In this document: positions 48,300-60,112 of the stretch, one piece after another
Layout of the letters: each line of letters starts with the position of its first letter
Numbering within the stretch: the stretch's first letter is position 1
Source of the DNA: Megaleporinus macrocephalus
Taxonomy: Eukaryota; Chordata; Actinopteri; Characiformes; Anostomidae
DNA length: 64,000 nt
Assembly: GCA_021613375.1 (NCBI GenBank)
Contig: CM038704.1
Span: 36,950,162-37,014,161 of the forward strand
Reading direction: 5' to 3'
Notes under the pieces: generated by a model
Database searches by the model: none
Seen by the model: the letters and a program-made list of their open reading frames with translations, nothing else
What the model was told of the DNA's origin: nothing
Program-made: the position numbers and the translations under genes

Positions 48300-49090
48300 C
48301 AGTTTGCATGTCCAGCAACCCCCTCCATTCCTTTTTAGTATAGAGGAGCCAAGAAACATTTTGGATGAGTCGACAGTGTACTTTACTGACAGTGAAAGAT
48401 CAAAAACCAACAAACTTCCATGGCAGGTTAACCACAGTAAATCAATGAAGCGTCATCGGAGGCCAAATCAAAGAGTGAACACACACCTTCCCCTGACAGT
48501 TCAAACGGCTTTAATATCGTGGCAGGCGAGCACTCTAAAAGCCAATATTCCTTCCCGAGCTCTGGCAACCTCGAAGACGGGGGGGAAGACAACAAAGGGG
48601 CTTAAAAAAGCTGATGAACTGTAAAGGAAATCTTTAGAGAAGAGTCAAAGAAATTTGCACTTGACAGCAACTTCTGGGCTTGAAATATGTAACAACAACC
48701 CCCATCAACACCACCAGCAGCAGTGAAACCCTATAAGGTATCGTATTCAAATCAGAGGTGCATATGCAGTCGTTCACCCTCCATCTATCAGCGTATCGTT
48801 CTCCGCACATATAAAATAATAACAAGTAGGAGTTCTTCCAAAGTTCAGATTAGTCTTCACCGCATGGAGCAGTATGTATACAAACCCCTACACACTTCTT
48901 TTGTGCCTTGTATGCCTGAGAGTGTGCCATACTTTAAAAGCCCAAACGAAAAGCTCTGCAGGCATCTGGTGGCTTTGAGGCAGGCCGGACGGGTTTGCAT
49001 TCCAAAGAGCATCTCTTTCAAACGCTCCCCAGTGACTGGTGTCAAAACCAAGGCATCTACACACCTGCTGTTCCTCCAGTGATATCACTA
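48300..49090. other. Non-repetitive block with open frames of 106 and 119 codons
   Basis: Plus-strand frames at 48304-48624 and 48723-49082 resemble no known family and have no apparent splice or start context. Overlapping minus-strand frames of 63-71 codons exist too. Function unknown; may be unique intron sequence. Confidence 0.3.
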
Positions 49091-49409
49091 CACCCCCACT
49101 CATGCCGTTCTATATGCAGAAGTGGGTAGAAACTACTTTCATTACCTCAAGTAAGTTCAAGTATTGCAGTAATATGCTGATAGATTTTCACTTCTGAGTG
49201 GCTTCAAATATTTTTTACATTTTTAATTATTCAATATTTTAAACTTATATTAAAATTTATATCTGAAAAATACCTGCTTTATGTTAGGGAATTAGTACAA
49301 ATACATAATAACTATTAGTCATTTACTATTTGTTCTTGAAAATAAAGAAATGATTGTAATTTTTTTCAAATGAACACTGTAAAGGTTATTATTGAGTAAT
49401 ATAACAAAT

Positions 49410-49692
49410 GTTTCCAGACTTTTAACCAGTGGGGTGTGTGTGAAGAAAGTAATCTACCTTTCCTTACTGGGGAACAGGCCTTTTGTATTCCCTGTCTTGT
49501 CTTATACACTGTGTTTGCAGTTCATCTTCGTTGGTCATTGTTTAGGTATGTCTTGGTATGTTTCATGGTATTTCGTGTCGTGCTTTGTGTTTTGGTTTCT
49601 AGTCAGTTTGCCTTTCGTTTATTTTTGTTCTATTAAAAATACAGTTTACTTAAAAAGGTTGCGCCTGTGTCCGATCTTGCTGCAGCCTGACA
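49410..49692 (+). mobile_element. Probable LTR fragment, Gypsy-like
   Basis: The 3' part (TTTGCCTTTCGTTTATTTTT, ATTAAAAATA, GCGCCTGTGTCCGATCTTGC, CCTGACA) parallels the 3' part of the 37930 LTR. A proper 5' end and target duplication were not found. Confidence 0.6.
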
Positions 49693-50279
49693 GTGATGTT
49701 GTATCTTTTTCATTTAATTATACACCGCAACAGCCCGGTACACAACATTACACTCTGGTGTTTGTTTGTTGGATATCTTTTTGGAAATGGGGCAATAGAG
49801 ATGCTTAACATCAATGTGAATAACAATTAGGCAACAATAATAAAGCTTTCATGATATCTGCTTCTGTGTGATTGATTTATCCATTTGAATGTGCCAATGA
49901 TGATCATCACACACCTGTGCAGTGTACTACTGCTCTGTTGTTCTTACAGTACCGCTGGTTAAACTATTACAACAGACAGTACAGCTCTGATGTGCATTGA
50001 GAAAAGAATGTTCAGGTGCAGAATTCTCAATTATACCATTATAACAATGAGTGCCCACCAGCAGCAACCTGCGGCAGGGATTACTTCGCGTGCCAAGAAC
50101 CAGTGGGCTGTGGTTTAGTTGGTTGGTGTTCTGAATTTGAATATGGGTGTTTATATGTAAAACCAAGGGTTTGCTCTTGGCATTGGTGGAGACCTATGAA
50201 TCTACCCCCCTGTCCCATTGTCTGATTTTCTGAATAACAGTTCATCATTTAATTCAAGAATAATATAATGTTAAATGAA

Positions 50280-50810
50280 TGTAACGCCTTTTCTCCACAG
50301 CGGGGACCTGCCGCCCCCCTGGAGTCCTCGAGGCTGCTGGACTTGCCGATCAGCCTAAACATCAGTCTTCCATCCTGTGAACTCACCCCTGGCGTCTATC
50401 CCCCACAGGCCTCTACGAGGTGAGGTTGGTCAGGCCTTCTGTCTTTCTTGTTTGCGTTTGTGCTTGGCAACGAGCTTCCTACCCGGCATCCGCTGGTCCT
50501 TAGTTGACTTTGAACTTTACCGAAAGGATAAAAGTGTTCTTACGCTCTGTCTGGGTACGGAGAGAGTGGTGACGGCCCGCAGGGATCCTCTCCTGGCATG
50601 CTCAGGAGCCCCGCAAAGGACTTGCCTCTTTTGTTCCACTGTCCAGACAGGACCAAGATCCAGGCATTACCCGTATCGCTTGAGGGGTCTCCCGGGACTT
50701 CCACGCCAGACTGCCTGGCTCTGCGCCTTTGTTTCCATTTTTCCCTGTTGTGTTAATAAAGCCTTGCGTATGGATCGAAATAACACCCTTGAGTCTGCTG
50801 ATTCGTTACT
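50280..50810 (+). mobile_element. Probable solo LTR, about 530 bp
   Basis: Begins TGTAACGCCTTTTC and ends near GATTCGTTACTACA, with AATAAAGCC near 50756 before the end. It is GC-rich against AT-rich flanks. The 148-codon frame inside has no protein match. Target duplication not found. Confidence 0.6.
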
Positions 50811-50854
50811 ACAGGTATCATAAAACAGCAGTAGTAAAAGTAGATGGAGCTGCA

Positions 50855-51240
50855 TAATCTCCACAAAACCAACAAAGTAACAATCACAGAAAAAAATTCT
50901 CTCAGTGTGTCAATGAAAGTACAAGGCATATCTTCATCCAGGTAGTGTTGAACAACCAATTAGCAGTGAGTTCACATCTAAAGACTTATTAACTTTGCTT
51001 CGGCCACAGTGCAAATGAAACAAGTCTCCTGCATCAGGGTTAATACATGGAGCACTGCAAAACTTGCTGCTATTGTCCACAAAACCAAAGTAACAATTCC
51101 AGAAAACAATTAAAACTTTCTTAATGTCTCAATTAAACTACAAGGCAGGCTTGTTTCAGCCAGTTTCAAACCAGTAAACAGTGAGTTTAAATCTAAAGAC
51201 TTATCAACATTACTTCAGCCATAGTGCAACGGACATCTTA
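50855..51240. repeat. Tandem duplication, 216-bp offset
   Basis: CCACAAAACCAACAAAGTAA at 50861 matches CCACAAAACCAAAGTAACAA at 51077. Following phrases (AATGAAAGTACAAGGC / AATTAAACTACAAGGC, and ATCTAAAGACTTAT) keep the same spacing. Confidence 0.8.
51010..51076. repeat. Inverted repeat arm A (partner 52388-52453)
   Basis: TGCAAATGAAACAAG, then AATACATGGAGCACTGCA and ACTTGCTGCT; the inverse occurs 1.3 kb downstream at about 88% identity by eye. Confidence 0.85.
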
Positions 51241-52200
51241 TACAGTAGCATTAAGAGAACACTGTTTGTTATTCATAACTACAGATTATTTTAGCCTGCC
51301 GTATGCTATGCGGCAAAGCCTGACATCACCATTAACGATATTATGATGGACTCATTTCATTACAGAAATTGACTTTAAGTGACTTCCACGTTTCTTTAAA
51401 AAATAGTTCCTTATGTCCTCCTTCTTTTTCGCTGCCATCCTCACTTACTTTTGACACACATGTGCCACCCTTGTTTTCAGTCTTGCACAGTAAGTCTCTC
51501 TTATGACTTTTAAGTTTTCCTTCCAGCTTTGGCGCTGCTAACAACCAAACATAGCTACAGAGTCTCAGATGACAGCAAGGAGCGGCACAGCCAAACACAC
51601 TGGCCATATAGACTTCAGTAGAGAACATGATTTAACCCTTTCTGGACCTCTAGGTTAATGAGACATTGACAGATCAGGAGGGGATCAAATTATTGGTGGG
51701 AAGATTCAATAAACGCTGCATATTGGTGGGGACACGTCACTTCCATCCATGCTAATTCTACACCCTTGGTTAAAAGGGGCCAAACTAAAAAGACACAAAG
51801 GCTGCATGTAGAAACTCTGAAATTACTGCCTTCTCCTCCTGATCCTCCTCCTCTCCTCTGTGACCCAGAAACTGGTTTTGTGACGCCATCTTGCCAGACG
51901 ACCGTATAGCAGAGGAGATGAAAGAAGCCGCTTAAAATACCAGCAGCAGTGGCTTCACGTGGAGGACACAACAGTGTTCACTACCCGGGAAGGTTTTAAC
52001 AGATTTGAGCATGACATCACTGCAGACATGTCCAGAGGGGACAAACAAACACAGAGCAATCCAGCTATAACGCTTATTCTGTGTTTTATTTGGATTTATA
52101 CAATCATATGCAGTATATTTTTGGTGTAAAATCACATAGAAGTCATGGAGTCAAAATCTTATTTCATCATATTTATCGACACTGAAAGGGATTGACTATC
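51241..52200. other. Unassigned sequence
   Basis: No recognised element. Frames at 51341-51628 and 51690-51971 on the minus strand have no motif. Confidence 0.4.
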
Positions 52201-52219
52201 CCATGTGCTTAATATCTGC

Positions 52220-52380
52220 TTTAAGAAGGGTGAGGACAGTTTCTGGACACAGCCACAGACTGCATGTGTTCAGACTGTGGGAGGAAACCCACACAGAGAT
52301 GGGAGAACAGACTGGGGGGATTCAACCCAGGCCTTCTTGCTGTATGGTTACAGCACTAGCCACTATGCCATTTCCAGGTT
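52220..52380 (-). mobile_element. SINE fragment
   Basis: GACTGTGGGAGGAAACCC, CACACAGAGATGGGAGAACA and CAACCCAGGCCTTCTTGCTG are the inverse of the 11683-type SINE, including its B-box region. Confidence 0.6.
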
Positions 52381-52387
52381 TTGTAGA

Positions 52388-52453
52388 CATTAGCAGCAAG
52401 TTATGCAGTGCTCCATGTATTGACCCTCATGTAGGGGGCTTGTTTCATTTGCA
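52388..52453. repeat. Inverted repeat arm B (partner 51010-51076)
   Basis: AGCAGCAAGTTATGCAGTG then CTCCATGTATTGACC, the inverse of arm A. It directly abuts the SINE fragment. Confidence 0.85.
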
Positions 52454-52479
52454 TGTCATTTCTGCATAATGCAACCAAA

Positions 52480-53010
52480 TAAAGAAAGAAAGAAAGATAG
52501 AAAGTAAATCATCACAGGACCCGTTCCTGTCAATTAACTTCATTAACTTAACATTTATAAATACTCTTATGCAATATGTTATTTATTTCATCAAAGGCTA
52601 TTATCTCAGAAAAGAGTCTGACAAGCAAAACTGTCCCCCTCAATGTCGAACTCACTTCTTAATAATAGCTGTCGATGCAAAAAACAAGATATTAAAAAAA
52701 TAACTGTTTTTATCATTTAGAAAAATAAAAGTTAATAGAAACCAACATAACCACTAATAATACTGGGAAGCAATTTGGGCACTAGACTCTTCAACTGGTG
52801 TGAACTGATGTAAAGTAGATTTTTCTTAACTTAAGGATTATACAAGCATATCAGTGCAGTTATTATGTTTTGCAGAGTAAGAACAAGGTAATAATAAGGT
52901 ACTAATAATTAGCCTATTAATAATATAATTACCTTATTAATATAATAATAATATAATAATATTATTATTATAATATAATAATAATAATATAATATTAATA
53001 TAATAATAGT
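52480..53010. repeat. AAAG and (ATA)n low-complexity tracts
   Basis: A short AAAG run (52483-52500), then unassigned AT-rich sequence, then imperfect ATA/ATT repeats at about 52903-53009. Confidence 0.85.
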
Positions 53011-53027
53011 ATTTGAGACCAAAAGGA

Positions 53028-53222
53028 TCCATCCATCCATTATCTTCTGCTTTATCCTGCTTGCTGGGGTCCTAGGATGGTGCCTGAAGCCAATCCCAGC
53101 CTTGAAGAGGTCATCAGTCCGTCGCATGGCCAACACACACACACACACACACTCACACCTACGGGCAATTTAGAGTGACCGATTAACCTAACACAATCTT
53201 TGGACTGTGGGAGGAAACCGGC
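53028..53222 (+). mobile_element. Non-LTR retrotransposon tail
   Basis: CCATCCATTATCTTCTGC, GAGGTCATCAGTCCGTCGCA, a CACA run, GGGCAATTTAGAGTGACC and TTTGGACTGTGGGAGGAAAC appear in the standard order of a widespread fish LINE tail. It is the best preserved of three copies in the window. Confidence 0.8.
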
Positions 53223-53399
53223 TTCAATTGTTTGTCAATGAAAGTTAAGCATTTAGGCACTAATAACGACTGACAAAGTATACATTTGAGTCTCTAGAGG
53301 TTTTACTTTTCCTACTGTGAATATTAATGCTGATGGAGTTGCAACAACTTCTGTGCAGCATCAAATAAAAAGCTCCGGAAACCTGCAAGACACCACAAA

Positions 53400-53770
53400 T
53401 ATTCAATCTCTGTGTTCTTGCCTTCTCCTCGCTAGCCCAACTTAGCCCAAAATGTGTGAAGGCTGTCTGGCTTTAGCTCTTGTGTGCTGATATATAGCCA
53501 TAACTCTCCATAACTCCATCCGAGGGCTTGCACAAGGCTGCTATTCGTCTCCAGAGAATAGGCTTGTCAGCGGCTATACCACGCCATGAATAACTAATGC
53601 CATCAACTTCCTGTACACCTCCATATCAGCCCCCATAAAGCAAAGCCGGTGGACGCCACTCCACTTAGCCGTGAGCGATGCTGGTGCTCGCCTGCCGGTT
53701 GGCCACCCACCCACAATGATTCATTTCATATGTTCTAGCTAGCGCCCCCGCTAACAGATGCTAGTGCTAA
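53400..53770. other. Possible conserved non-coding element
   Basis: Complex GC-balanced sequence without repeat signatures (for example TCAGCGGCTATACCACGCC near 53567, and CATGAATAACTAATGCC). Texture only. Confidence 0.25.
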
Positions 53771-53889
53771 ACAGGGCCCATGCTATTTCAAAGCAAAGTG
53801 AACGTGATGTTAAATATAAAATATATCAAAAATATCATTTTTAATTGTCTAATTAAAACCTATTTGCATGATGATCATGTGTTTTTAGT

Positions 53890-54345
53890 CACACAGGGCC
53901 AGTTTTCTGGACATGGATTAAATGTGAAGTGCCAATGGTCACCAGCCCTGTGCCCTGTGTCCACTGATGAAGATGATGACCAACACAAAGCATCAGATGA
54001 GCTATTGTCTCTGACTTTACATCTTCAAGTTGGACCAACAAGGCACGAATGGACAGTGGACAGTGAGCGGACACAGTATTTAAAATCTCCAGCAGCACAG
54101 CTTACACTAACACACTAAAACCACATCAGTGTCACTGCAGTGCTAAGAATGATCCACCAACCATATAATACGTGCTCTGTGGTGGTCCTGTGGTGGTCCT
54201 GGCCACTGAAGAACAGGGTAACAAAGTATACTGAGAAATAGATGAACCACAGTCTGTAACTATAGAACTATAAAGTGCTCCTATACGGTAAGTGGAGCTG
54301 AAAATGGACAAGTGTAGAACCACAGAGGTGACTTTAAAGTTACTG
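53890..54345. mobile_element. Dispersed otophysan-type repeat, copy 2
   Basis: Shares with 9195-9740 the phrases GAATGATCCACCA, GTGGTGGTCCTGTGGTGGTC, GAAGAACAGGGTAACAAAGT, ACAGTCTGTAACTATAGAAC and GGTAAGTGGAGCTG, in the same orientation. Confidence 0.65.
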
Positions 54346-54479
54346 CTGTGAACACATTTAGTAGCACATCATGGAAAACATATATTTTTATAAGTTGTTT
54401 ATAATAAATCCTCATAAGAATAGGAAAAGTCATAAATTATCAGTATAAAACGAAAAAAGAGCTATTAAAGAGTACCCAA

Positions 54480-54960
54480 ACACATCGCAAGGGCTAACTC
54501 CCAGCAACTGGACTCTCTGGAGCTTCTTCTAGATGCTGTGTGACTGCTCAATCTGATTTACAGCGTATTGGTCCTGCTTTGATGGCCAAACGGAGCGCGC
54601 AAGCTGCCGTTAGCCGCCTGGAGCAGACAGATTTATGGGCGCTAGACTGGGGCCTGCATCAGTTAGCAGAATATAAAGCGCTGCTGACTCGCGGGGAAAA
54701 AAGATGACACAGAGGCAACAACAAAGGCATACCAAACCCCTCCCAATCAATGGCAATCGATGTGTTGCTAAATAAGCATGGTTTAAACGACTGAAATACA
54801 GATTCGTCCTGTCACGTTTTCACGCCGCATGCCGTTCGGGACCGGAGCCAACGCGGCAGCTCTGGAAAGCGTGCGAGCACATAGTTTGCGCTCAGTGGAA
54901 TCAGGCTACCATCCATCTCCTTCTGATCATCACCAACACAACAAGGAGCGGCGCTCTGAA
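54480..54960. other. Possible conserved non-coding element
   Basis: CpG-retaining complex sequence, with no repeat signature. Features include CAAGCTGCCGTTAGCCGCC (54600), ATAAAGCGCTGCTGACTCGC and CACGTTTTCACGCCGCATG. A 107-codon frame begins at 54829 but runs into an A-rich/GA tract and is probably not coding. Confidence 0.3.
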
Positions 54961-55416
54961 AGGGCGCTAAGGCATAAAGTTCTTCTCAAAGAAAGATCAA
55001 AACAAAAGGGCTGGCGTGAGTCCAAGCCCGTCTACTTCTGCACTGTAGTCAGCAAAAAAAAAAAAAGAGAGAGAGAGAGGCAATTTCAGAAAGGCCTCTT
55101 TTGTTGTGTAGACTGCCTCTTTGGGTGTGCTCCTGCACCAACCTCTACCTGAAGGCCAAATCTGAACTCTATTAAGTATTAAGCTCCACAGTGGGAAGGG
55201 GTGGAATACTGATAATAAGAAAAACACGACAGAAACAAAATGTAGACGCTGTTCATTGTTGTGTTTAATTAGCAAGTTTACATCATGCAATCCTTATTGG
55301 TAAGCTGAGCAGCATGTGGGCTTAAGAGAACATATATGGGTTTATTAACATCAGAAGGTAATTTGCATTTTCATGTGTCTATTAAATGGCCAACTTAATT
55401 AAACTGACATTCATAG

Positions 55417-55417
<1 letters not shown>

Positions 55418-55507
<90 letters not shown>
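55418..55507. repeat. (AT)n microsatellite
   Basis: About 45 units with one GT break. Confidence 0.98.
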
Positions 55508-55512
<5 letters not shown>

Positions 55513-56611
55513 GGCAGTATATGTGTTTTTCATACCTTCACATGTTCCTGGCAGTTTAGTAGGATATATGTTATATGACTGTATTGGTGTAAAGAAAAAG
55601 AACACAAGCTAAGCTGCTGGTCACTGATAACTCTGTTTAACGCTGTACAGTCTAGTGCTAATAAAAGCAGTAATAAGCTTTATAATAAATAACTAAACAC
55701 AGTGCACAATTTTCAAGCCATCCTTTATGAAATGTTAAGCCATTTGTCTAACAATTAGTAAAGAGTGCTGCTAGTGTTTCTAGCATGCTAACAGCTCTGC
55801 CCACCACAGAACATTCTGGCTAACTAAAGCACAAACACAAGTGTAGACTATTCAAAAAACAGAATAAAATAAAAAAGAGTGCATTTGAGCTTCAGTTGTT
55901 TGGATCTGCAGCCTTATAGGCTGTCTTAACATTAGCTTAATGAGCAGCTTCAGAACCAAACAGTACCACTCATCATGCTACAGGTTTGAATCTAAAAGTT
56001 GGTGCTCTGTTTACACAAAATGGACAAAAATATATAGTATATATAGTATAAATCTATAATATTTTGGTTAACTGATCAATACCAAAGACTGATCAATTAA
56101 AATTGCACTGATATGTATGTCCAGTAAAAAAAATATAAAAAATATAAAAAATTAACCAAAATCCATATCAAGTTTAATGTAAGTAGAGTGCTGTGGTGGT
56201 ACGTCCCCCTGCTGTTCTGCCTATGGTTATAAGGCTGCCTTAAAACTGCTCCCATTCCACAGTTCAGTTTCTAAAGTGTTTCAGGTTCAGTAGTCTAATC
56301 ACAGCCTTTGTGCTTAGATGATTATCTTATTTTGGTTTATGTTAACATCATCTTCTTATTATTTACCACCAAAGCGTTTACATTAATATTTCTTTCCTAT
56401 CAGTTTCTGTAGTGACAGTTCTTTAAGGTATACATACATTTTCAGACTTGGGGGCACATTTACTGAAAAACAATCAAACTCAACTGCTCACCATGGGGCC
56501 ATGTGGGACTGTGATGCAACTCCTGCTCTTAAATGTAGGGTTACATTTCCCCCATACTAAAACTCTTTGTGTTTTGGTGGTGACATGAATATGTGGGAGT
56601 GTTTTTATATA
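55508..56611. other. Unassigned AT-rich sequence
   Basis: Nothing recognised. Confidence 0.4.
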
Positions 56612-56722
<111 letters not shown>

Positions 56723-57796
56723 TCATAAATATGGATTAACTCACGACAAATCTAAAACCTTTTAAAAAAACAAATTAAAAAAGATCTTTAAACACTGGAT
56801 AAGTGTAAAAAAATATATTATTAAGTGTAAATTAAGGAATTAAGTAATGTAGAAATGACCTTATTAATGGTGATTTCGTATATACTTAGCTGATTACTTT
56901 CTCAGTTAATGCCTTGGGTTTGTATAAAGAATTCCTTCAGACTGTCTTCCTTCAGACAGATTTTGCCTCCCACTGACCAATCTAAATTGACCACATGCTA
57001 AAAAGAGTTCCCAGCATGAAACACCAACACCAGCAGGTACCACGGCTGCGGGAACTCATGCATGGTAGGGAGTGTTTTGCTATGCATATGTTGATAACCA
57101 TTCTTAATTTTAGATATCTCAGGTGTAGAGCGAGACTCTGACAGAGCAAGAACTCATTGACCTTCTGTCAGAGAGGATCCTGTGTTGGAAAACATGACAA
57201 TCATCTGAGACACGGCCAGGTCGGGGTTGTGTTACCCTGACCAGGAAGTTGAGCAGGGGGCTGAGAGATGCTCTGTAGTTTCCTGTACATACAGAGCAGG
57301 AGAACCAGTTCATTTGAATATAACTTCAAATGAACATATTCAGATCTTTTTCTCTCTTGCTTTGAGACATTTTTTGAGACATAAACAACAGAAAGGTTCA
57401 TCCAGAAAGACGAGAGATCAAAAGAGAGACCAAAATCTTTAAATTAAAAAATAAATGAGTGAATCTTGTATAGAATATCAGGGCATGGCTAATAGGGAGA
57501 AGCTCATTTCAAGTCATTTCACCCAAACCACTGGGGCAATGCTCCACTACAAGTTCAGGCCACTTGTATTACAACAACCATCACTCTTACTAACGTAAAT
57601 TGTAACGTAATTGTAAAATTCACAAATTAAAAAAAGCTTGACAGAGGTGGATAGCAGCAGTTGCTTGGTGGTCATTGGAGGGCTTGGAATAGATTGGTTA
57701 TTGTTAACTGTATTGGCTGGTAATTAACTGTATGTTATCTCCTTTAGCATTTAGAACTGGTGCTATGATGATTAACTCAATAACTGTGACATAATG
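56723..57796. other. Unassigned sequence
   Basis: No gene or repeat recognised. Minus frames at 57119-57401 do not match downstream MGAT5B protein. Confidence 0.4.
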
Positions 57797-57828
<32 letters not shown>

Positions 57829-57829
57829 A
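57797..57829. repeat. (TATC)n microsatellite
   Basis: About eight tetranucleotide units. Confidence 0.97.
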
Positions 57830-57879
57830 TTTTTCTTATTTTTAACAGCCAATCAAATCGTCTGTTTTACAAAAGACAC

Positions 57880-58880
57880 CTGGCCATGATAGCAGCTGTA
57901 CAGCCTGACAACATAATAAAATATGGCATATACAACATGATAAACAAAACAGCTCATATAGTTAAAAGCAAGCAGATGTCTCATTCACTACATTATACTA
58001 AATGCCTTTTTTCACAATTTTAATAATGTCCAGTTTTACATCTTTCTGCAGATTATTCCATGTCCAGGGTGTATAATAAAAACACACATAGACAAAGAAT
58101 GGTACAAAATCTGAGCTGGACGTCTACTCTGTATTGCCATAAAGACAAAATATACCATTGCAGTTGTCTGCGAGTGATAAATGATGTCCAACCCACCAAA
58201 TTATAAACAATGCAATGGTAAGAGACTTTGTATGTGAAATAAAATGTATTGATGCATGGCACACTGAATCATGGCTCCATAAAGTTAAAGAGGCTGCATG
58301 CATATACAATATATCATCATAATCAATCACAGGCAGGAAAATAGCTTCCACAAATTATTTCTCAGCATAAATTGAAATGCTGCTATCATCAAGCAACTGT
58401 ATTAATTTTGTTTTTCTGAGCATTTAAAAACCCATTTTAAACTAAGCAGAGCAGGATGTAATAACTGTAATGCAGTGTGAAGCTTTTGTACCGCCCATAC
58501 TACAGCAGTAAAAAAAGCAGTGTCATGAGTGTGGAAGATGTATATTGCTTGATAGACCTCAACCAATCCAATTATAAAACAGAAAACAGAACAGGTCCCA
58601 GAATGGAACTCTGAGGGACACCTTTAGTTCTATCGAGAAAGTCAGATTTGTGGCATAAACGCACTAAGTTTATGAAATAACTTGTAAACTATTTAACAGC
58701 CTTATGACTAAAACCAAAATCCAAACATTTGTTTAGAAGCAATTCATGATCTACTGAAGCAAGTACCATCGATAAATCCACAATAAAGCAGGGCAATGCT
58801 GTTTTCTGTCCAAGGCACTAATGATATCATTAGTCACAACCATAGTAGCAATTGAACCGCACCAAATCTATCTATCTGTC
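57880..58880. mobile_element. Probable decayed retroelement sequence
   Basis: Phrases such as CAGATTATTCCATGTCCAGG (58050) and GGTCCCAGAATGGAACTCTG with AGGGACACCTTTAG (58590-58625) resemble antisense LINE fragments seen in other fish DNA. No reverse transcriptase motif survives, so the family is uncertain. Confidence 0.35.
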
Positions 58881-59196
58881 TATTGAGTGCTGGCACAAGG
58901 AACATCCACACAAGTTTATAACACCCAGTCAGTCGCTTTGACTGTTTTGAAAGTGTTCATTACAAACTGAAGGTGTGCATATTATAAAGTAAGAGCAGAG
59001 AATATTTATAACAGGTGCACATCCTGCATGTACCTTCCCTTTAGCCAAACTCCTTTAAACCCAATAAATCTCCCACAGCAGTAAGAACAAAGAGCGCAAG
59101 TGGAAAAGAGAAAGTGGAGAATGAAGAACAACTTAGGAGCATTTTGGTCACAGTGTGTTGACCTGCTGGACACTGAAGTGCAGAAAGGTAACTCAC

Positions 59197-59366
59197 CCTT
59201 GCAGCTCTTTGACTGAGATGGAGATTTTGAGGTTGTGTCCCAGAACGTAAAGCGCAGTCAGTATATCCGCCCACTGCACCATCTCCCCCAGAGGACCCCC
59301 CTTTAGGACTTTGGGACTGAACACGTCTCCGGACTCCTCCGTCAGGAAGCCCACATGCACCAAAAT
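59197..59366 (-). CDS. mgat5b: Internal exon of MGAT5B (GT18 N-acetylglucosaminyltransferase Vb/IX)
   Basis: This 170-bp exon encodes 56 codons plus two bases of a split glycine codon. It is bounded by a TGTGTACAG acceptor and an AAGG/GTGAGT donor, so it enters in phase 0 and leaves in phase 2. The peptide starts ILVHVGFLTEESGDVFSP, contains KGGPLGEMVQWADILTALYV (residues 22-41) and ends in ISVKELQ. From memory this is near-identical to human MGAT5B; the paralogue MGAT5 differs clearly here (LLTKESG, GELVQWSDL), so the B assignment is firm. The family is a Golgi type II membrane glycosyltransferase adding beta-1,6-GlcNAc branches, in MGAT5B mainly to O-mannosyl glycans in brain. The exon lies in the lumenal catalytic domain. 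GGPLGE is invariant as far as I recall, and its Glu (codon near 59283-59285) probably matches the catalytic base reported for MGAT5. The exon is intact, without stop or frameshift. Flanking exons are not visible. Confidence 0.93.
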
Positions 59367-59608
59367 CTGTACACAAAACACATCAGTTTATTTTCATATG
59401 TCTATATACTTTAAATACAGCATCTGTTCTTTATATACTGTGAAAGTTTTATGACCAATACAAATGATCTAAACCCTTTACATTAACTTACACTGGAAGA
59501 AAAGAATGTTATTGTTCTCTCTTGTAAAGTTACTATTTTGAAGATATACTATACTAGTCATAGTATAAGCATAGAAAAGTTCACTGTAGTTAAATAATAA
59601 AAGATAAT

Positions 59609-59611
<3 letters not shown>

Positions 59612-59674
<63 letters not shown>
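59612..59674. repeat. (AT)n microsatellite
   Basis: About 31 units, 250 bp from the exon acceptor. Confidence 0.98.
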
Positions 59675-59677
<3 letters not shown>

Positions 59678-59724
59678 CAAACAGAATTGTCAAAAAAAAA
59701 TTACTAAAAATATTACAGGAGAAA

Positions 59725-60105
59725 TATTGCATGATCCATAGTCAATAAGAAATAATTCACAGTAAGTACAAAATAATTCATAGCAATTACTAAATACTTT
59801 ATAGGATATATTGAATAATTTATAGTACTCAATAATTCATGGTACATACTGAATAACATAGTTTATAGGAAATAATTGATACTGGATGCTGACTAATATA
59901 ATGTATAGCCAATACTCATTAATTCAAAATGAAAACTTTATAATAGATACTGAATAATTCTTATTACTTCCTGAATAATCCATACTAGACACAAAATAAT
60001 TCATAGCAGTAACTGAATAATTAATAGTACACACTAAATAACTTATGATAGATAGGAAATAATTTATAGAAGATACTAATAAATGTATTAACTAATAAAC
60101 AAAAG
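59725..60105. repeat. Decayed minisatellite, about 21-bp period
   Basis: AATAATTCATAG followed by TAGATACTG recurs with substitutions and indels about 15-18 times (near 59748, 59772, 59812, 59827, 59965, 59995, 60022 and others). It is unrelated in sequence to the 12.3-kb array. Confidence 0.75.
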
Positions 60106-60112
60106 TACATAC

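Noticed and set aside
50377..50823. 148-codon plus-strand frame
   Set aside because: It lies inside a probable LTR that has a polyadenylation signal at its end, and shows no protein family features.
57119..57401. Possible next mgat5b exon on the minus strand
   Set aside because: The translation does not resemble the conserved protein following the identified exon, and splice sites in the right phase were not seen.
59041..59376. 111-codon minus-strand frame overlapping the exon
   Set aside because: It is out of frame with the MGAT5B peptide and reads through the splice donor; the exon frame is the one with homology.
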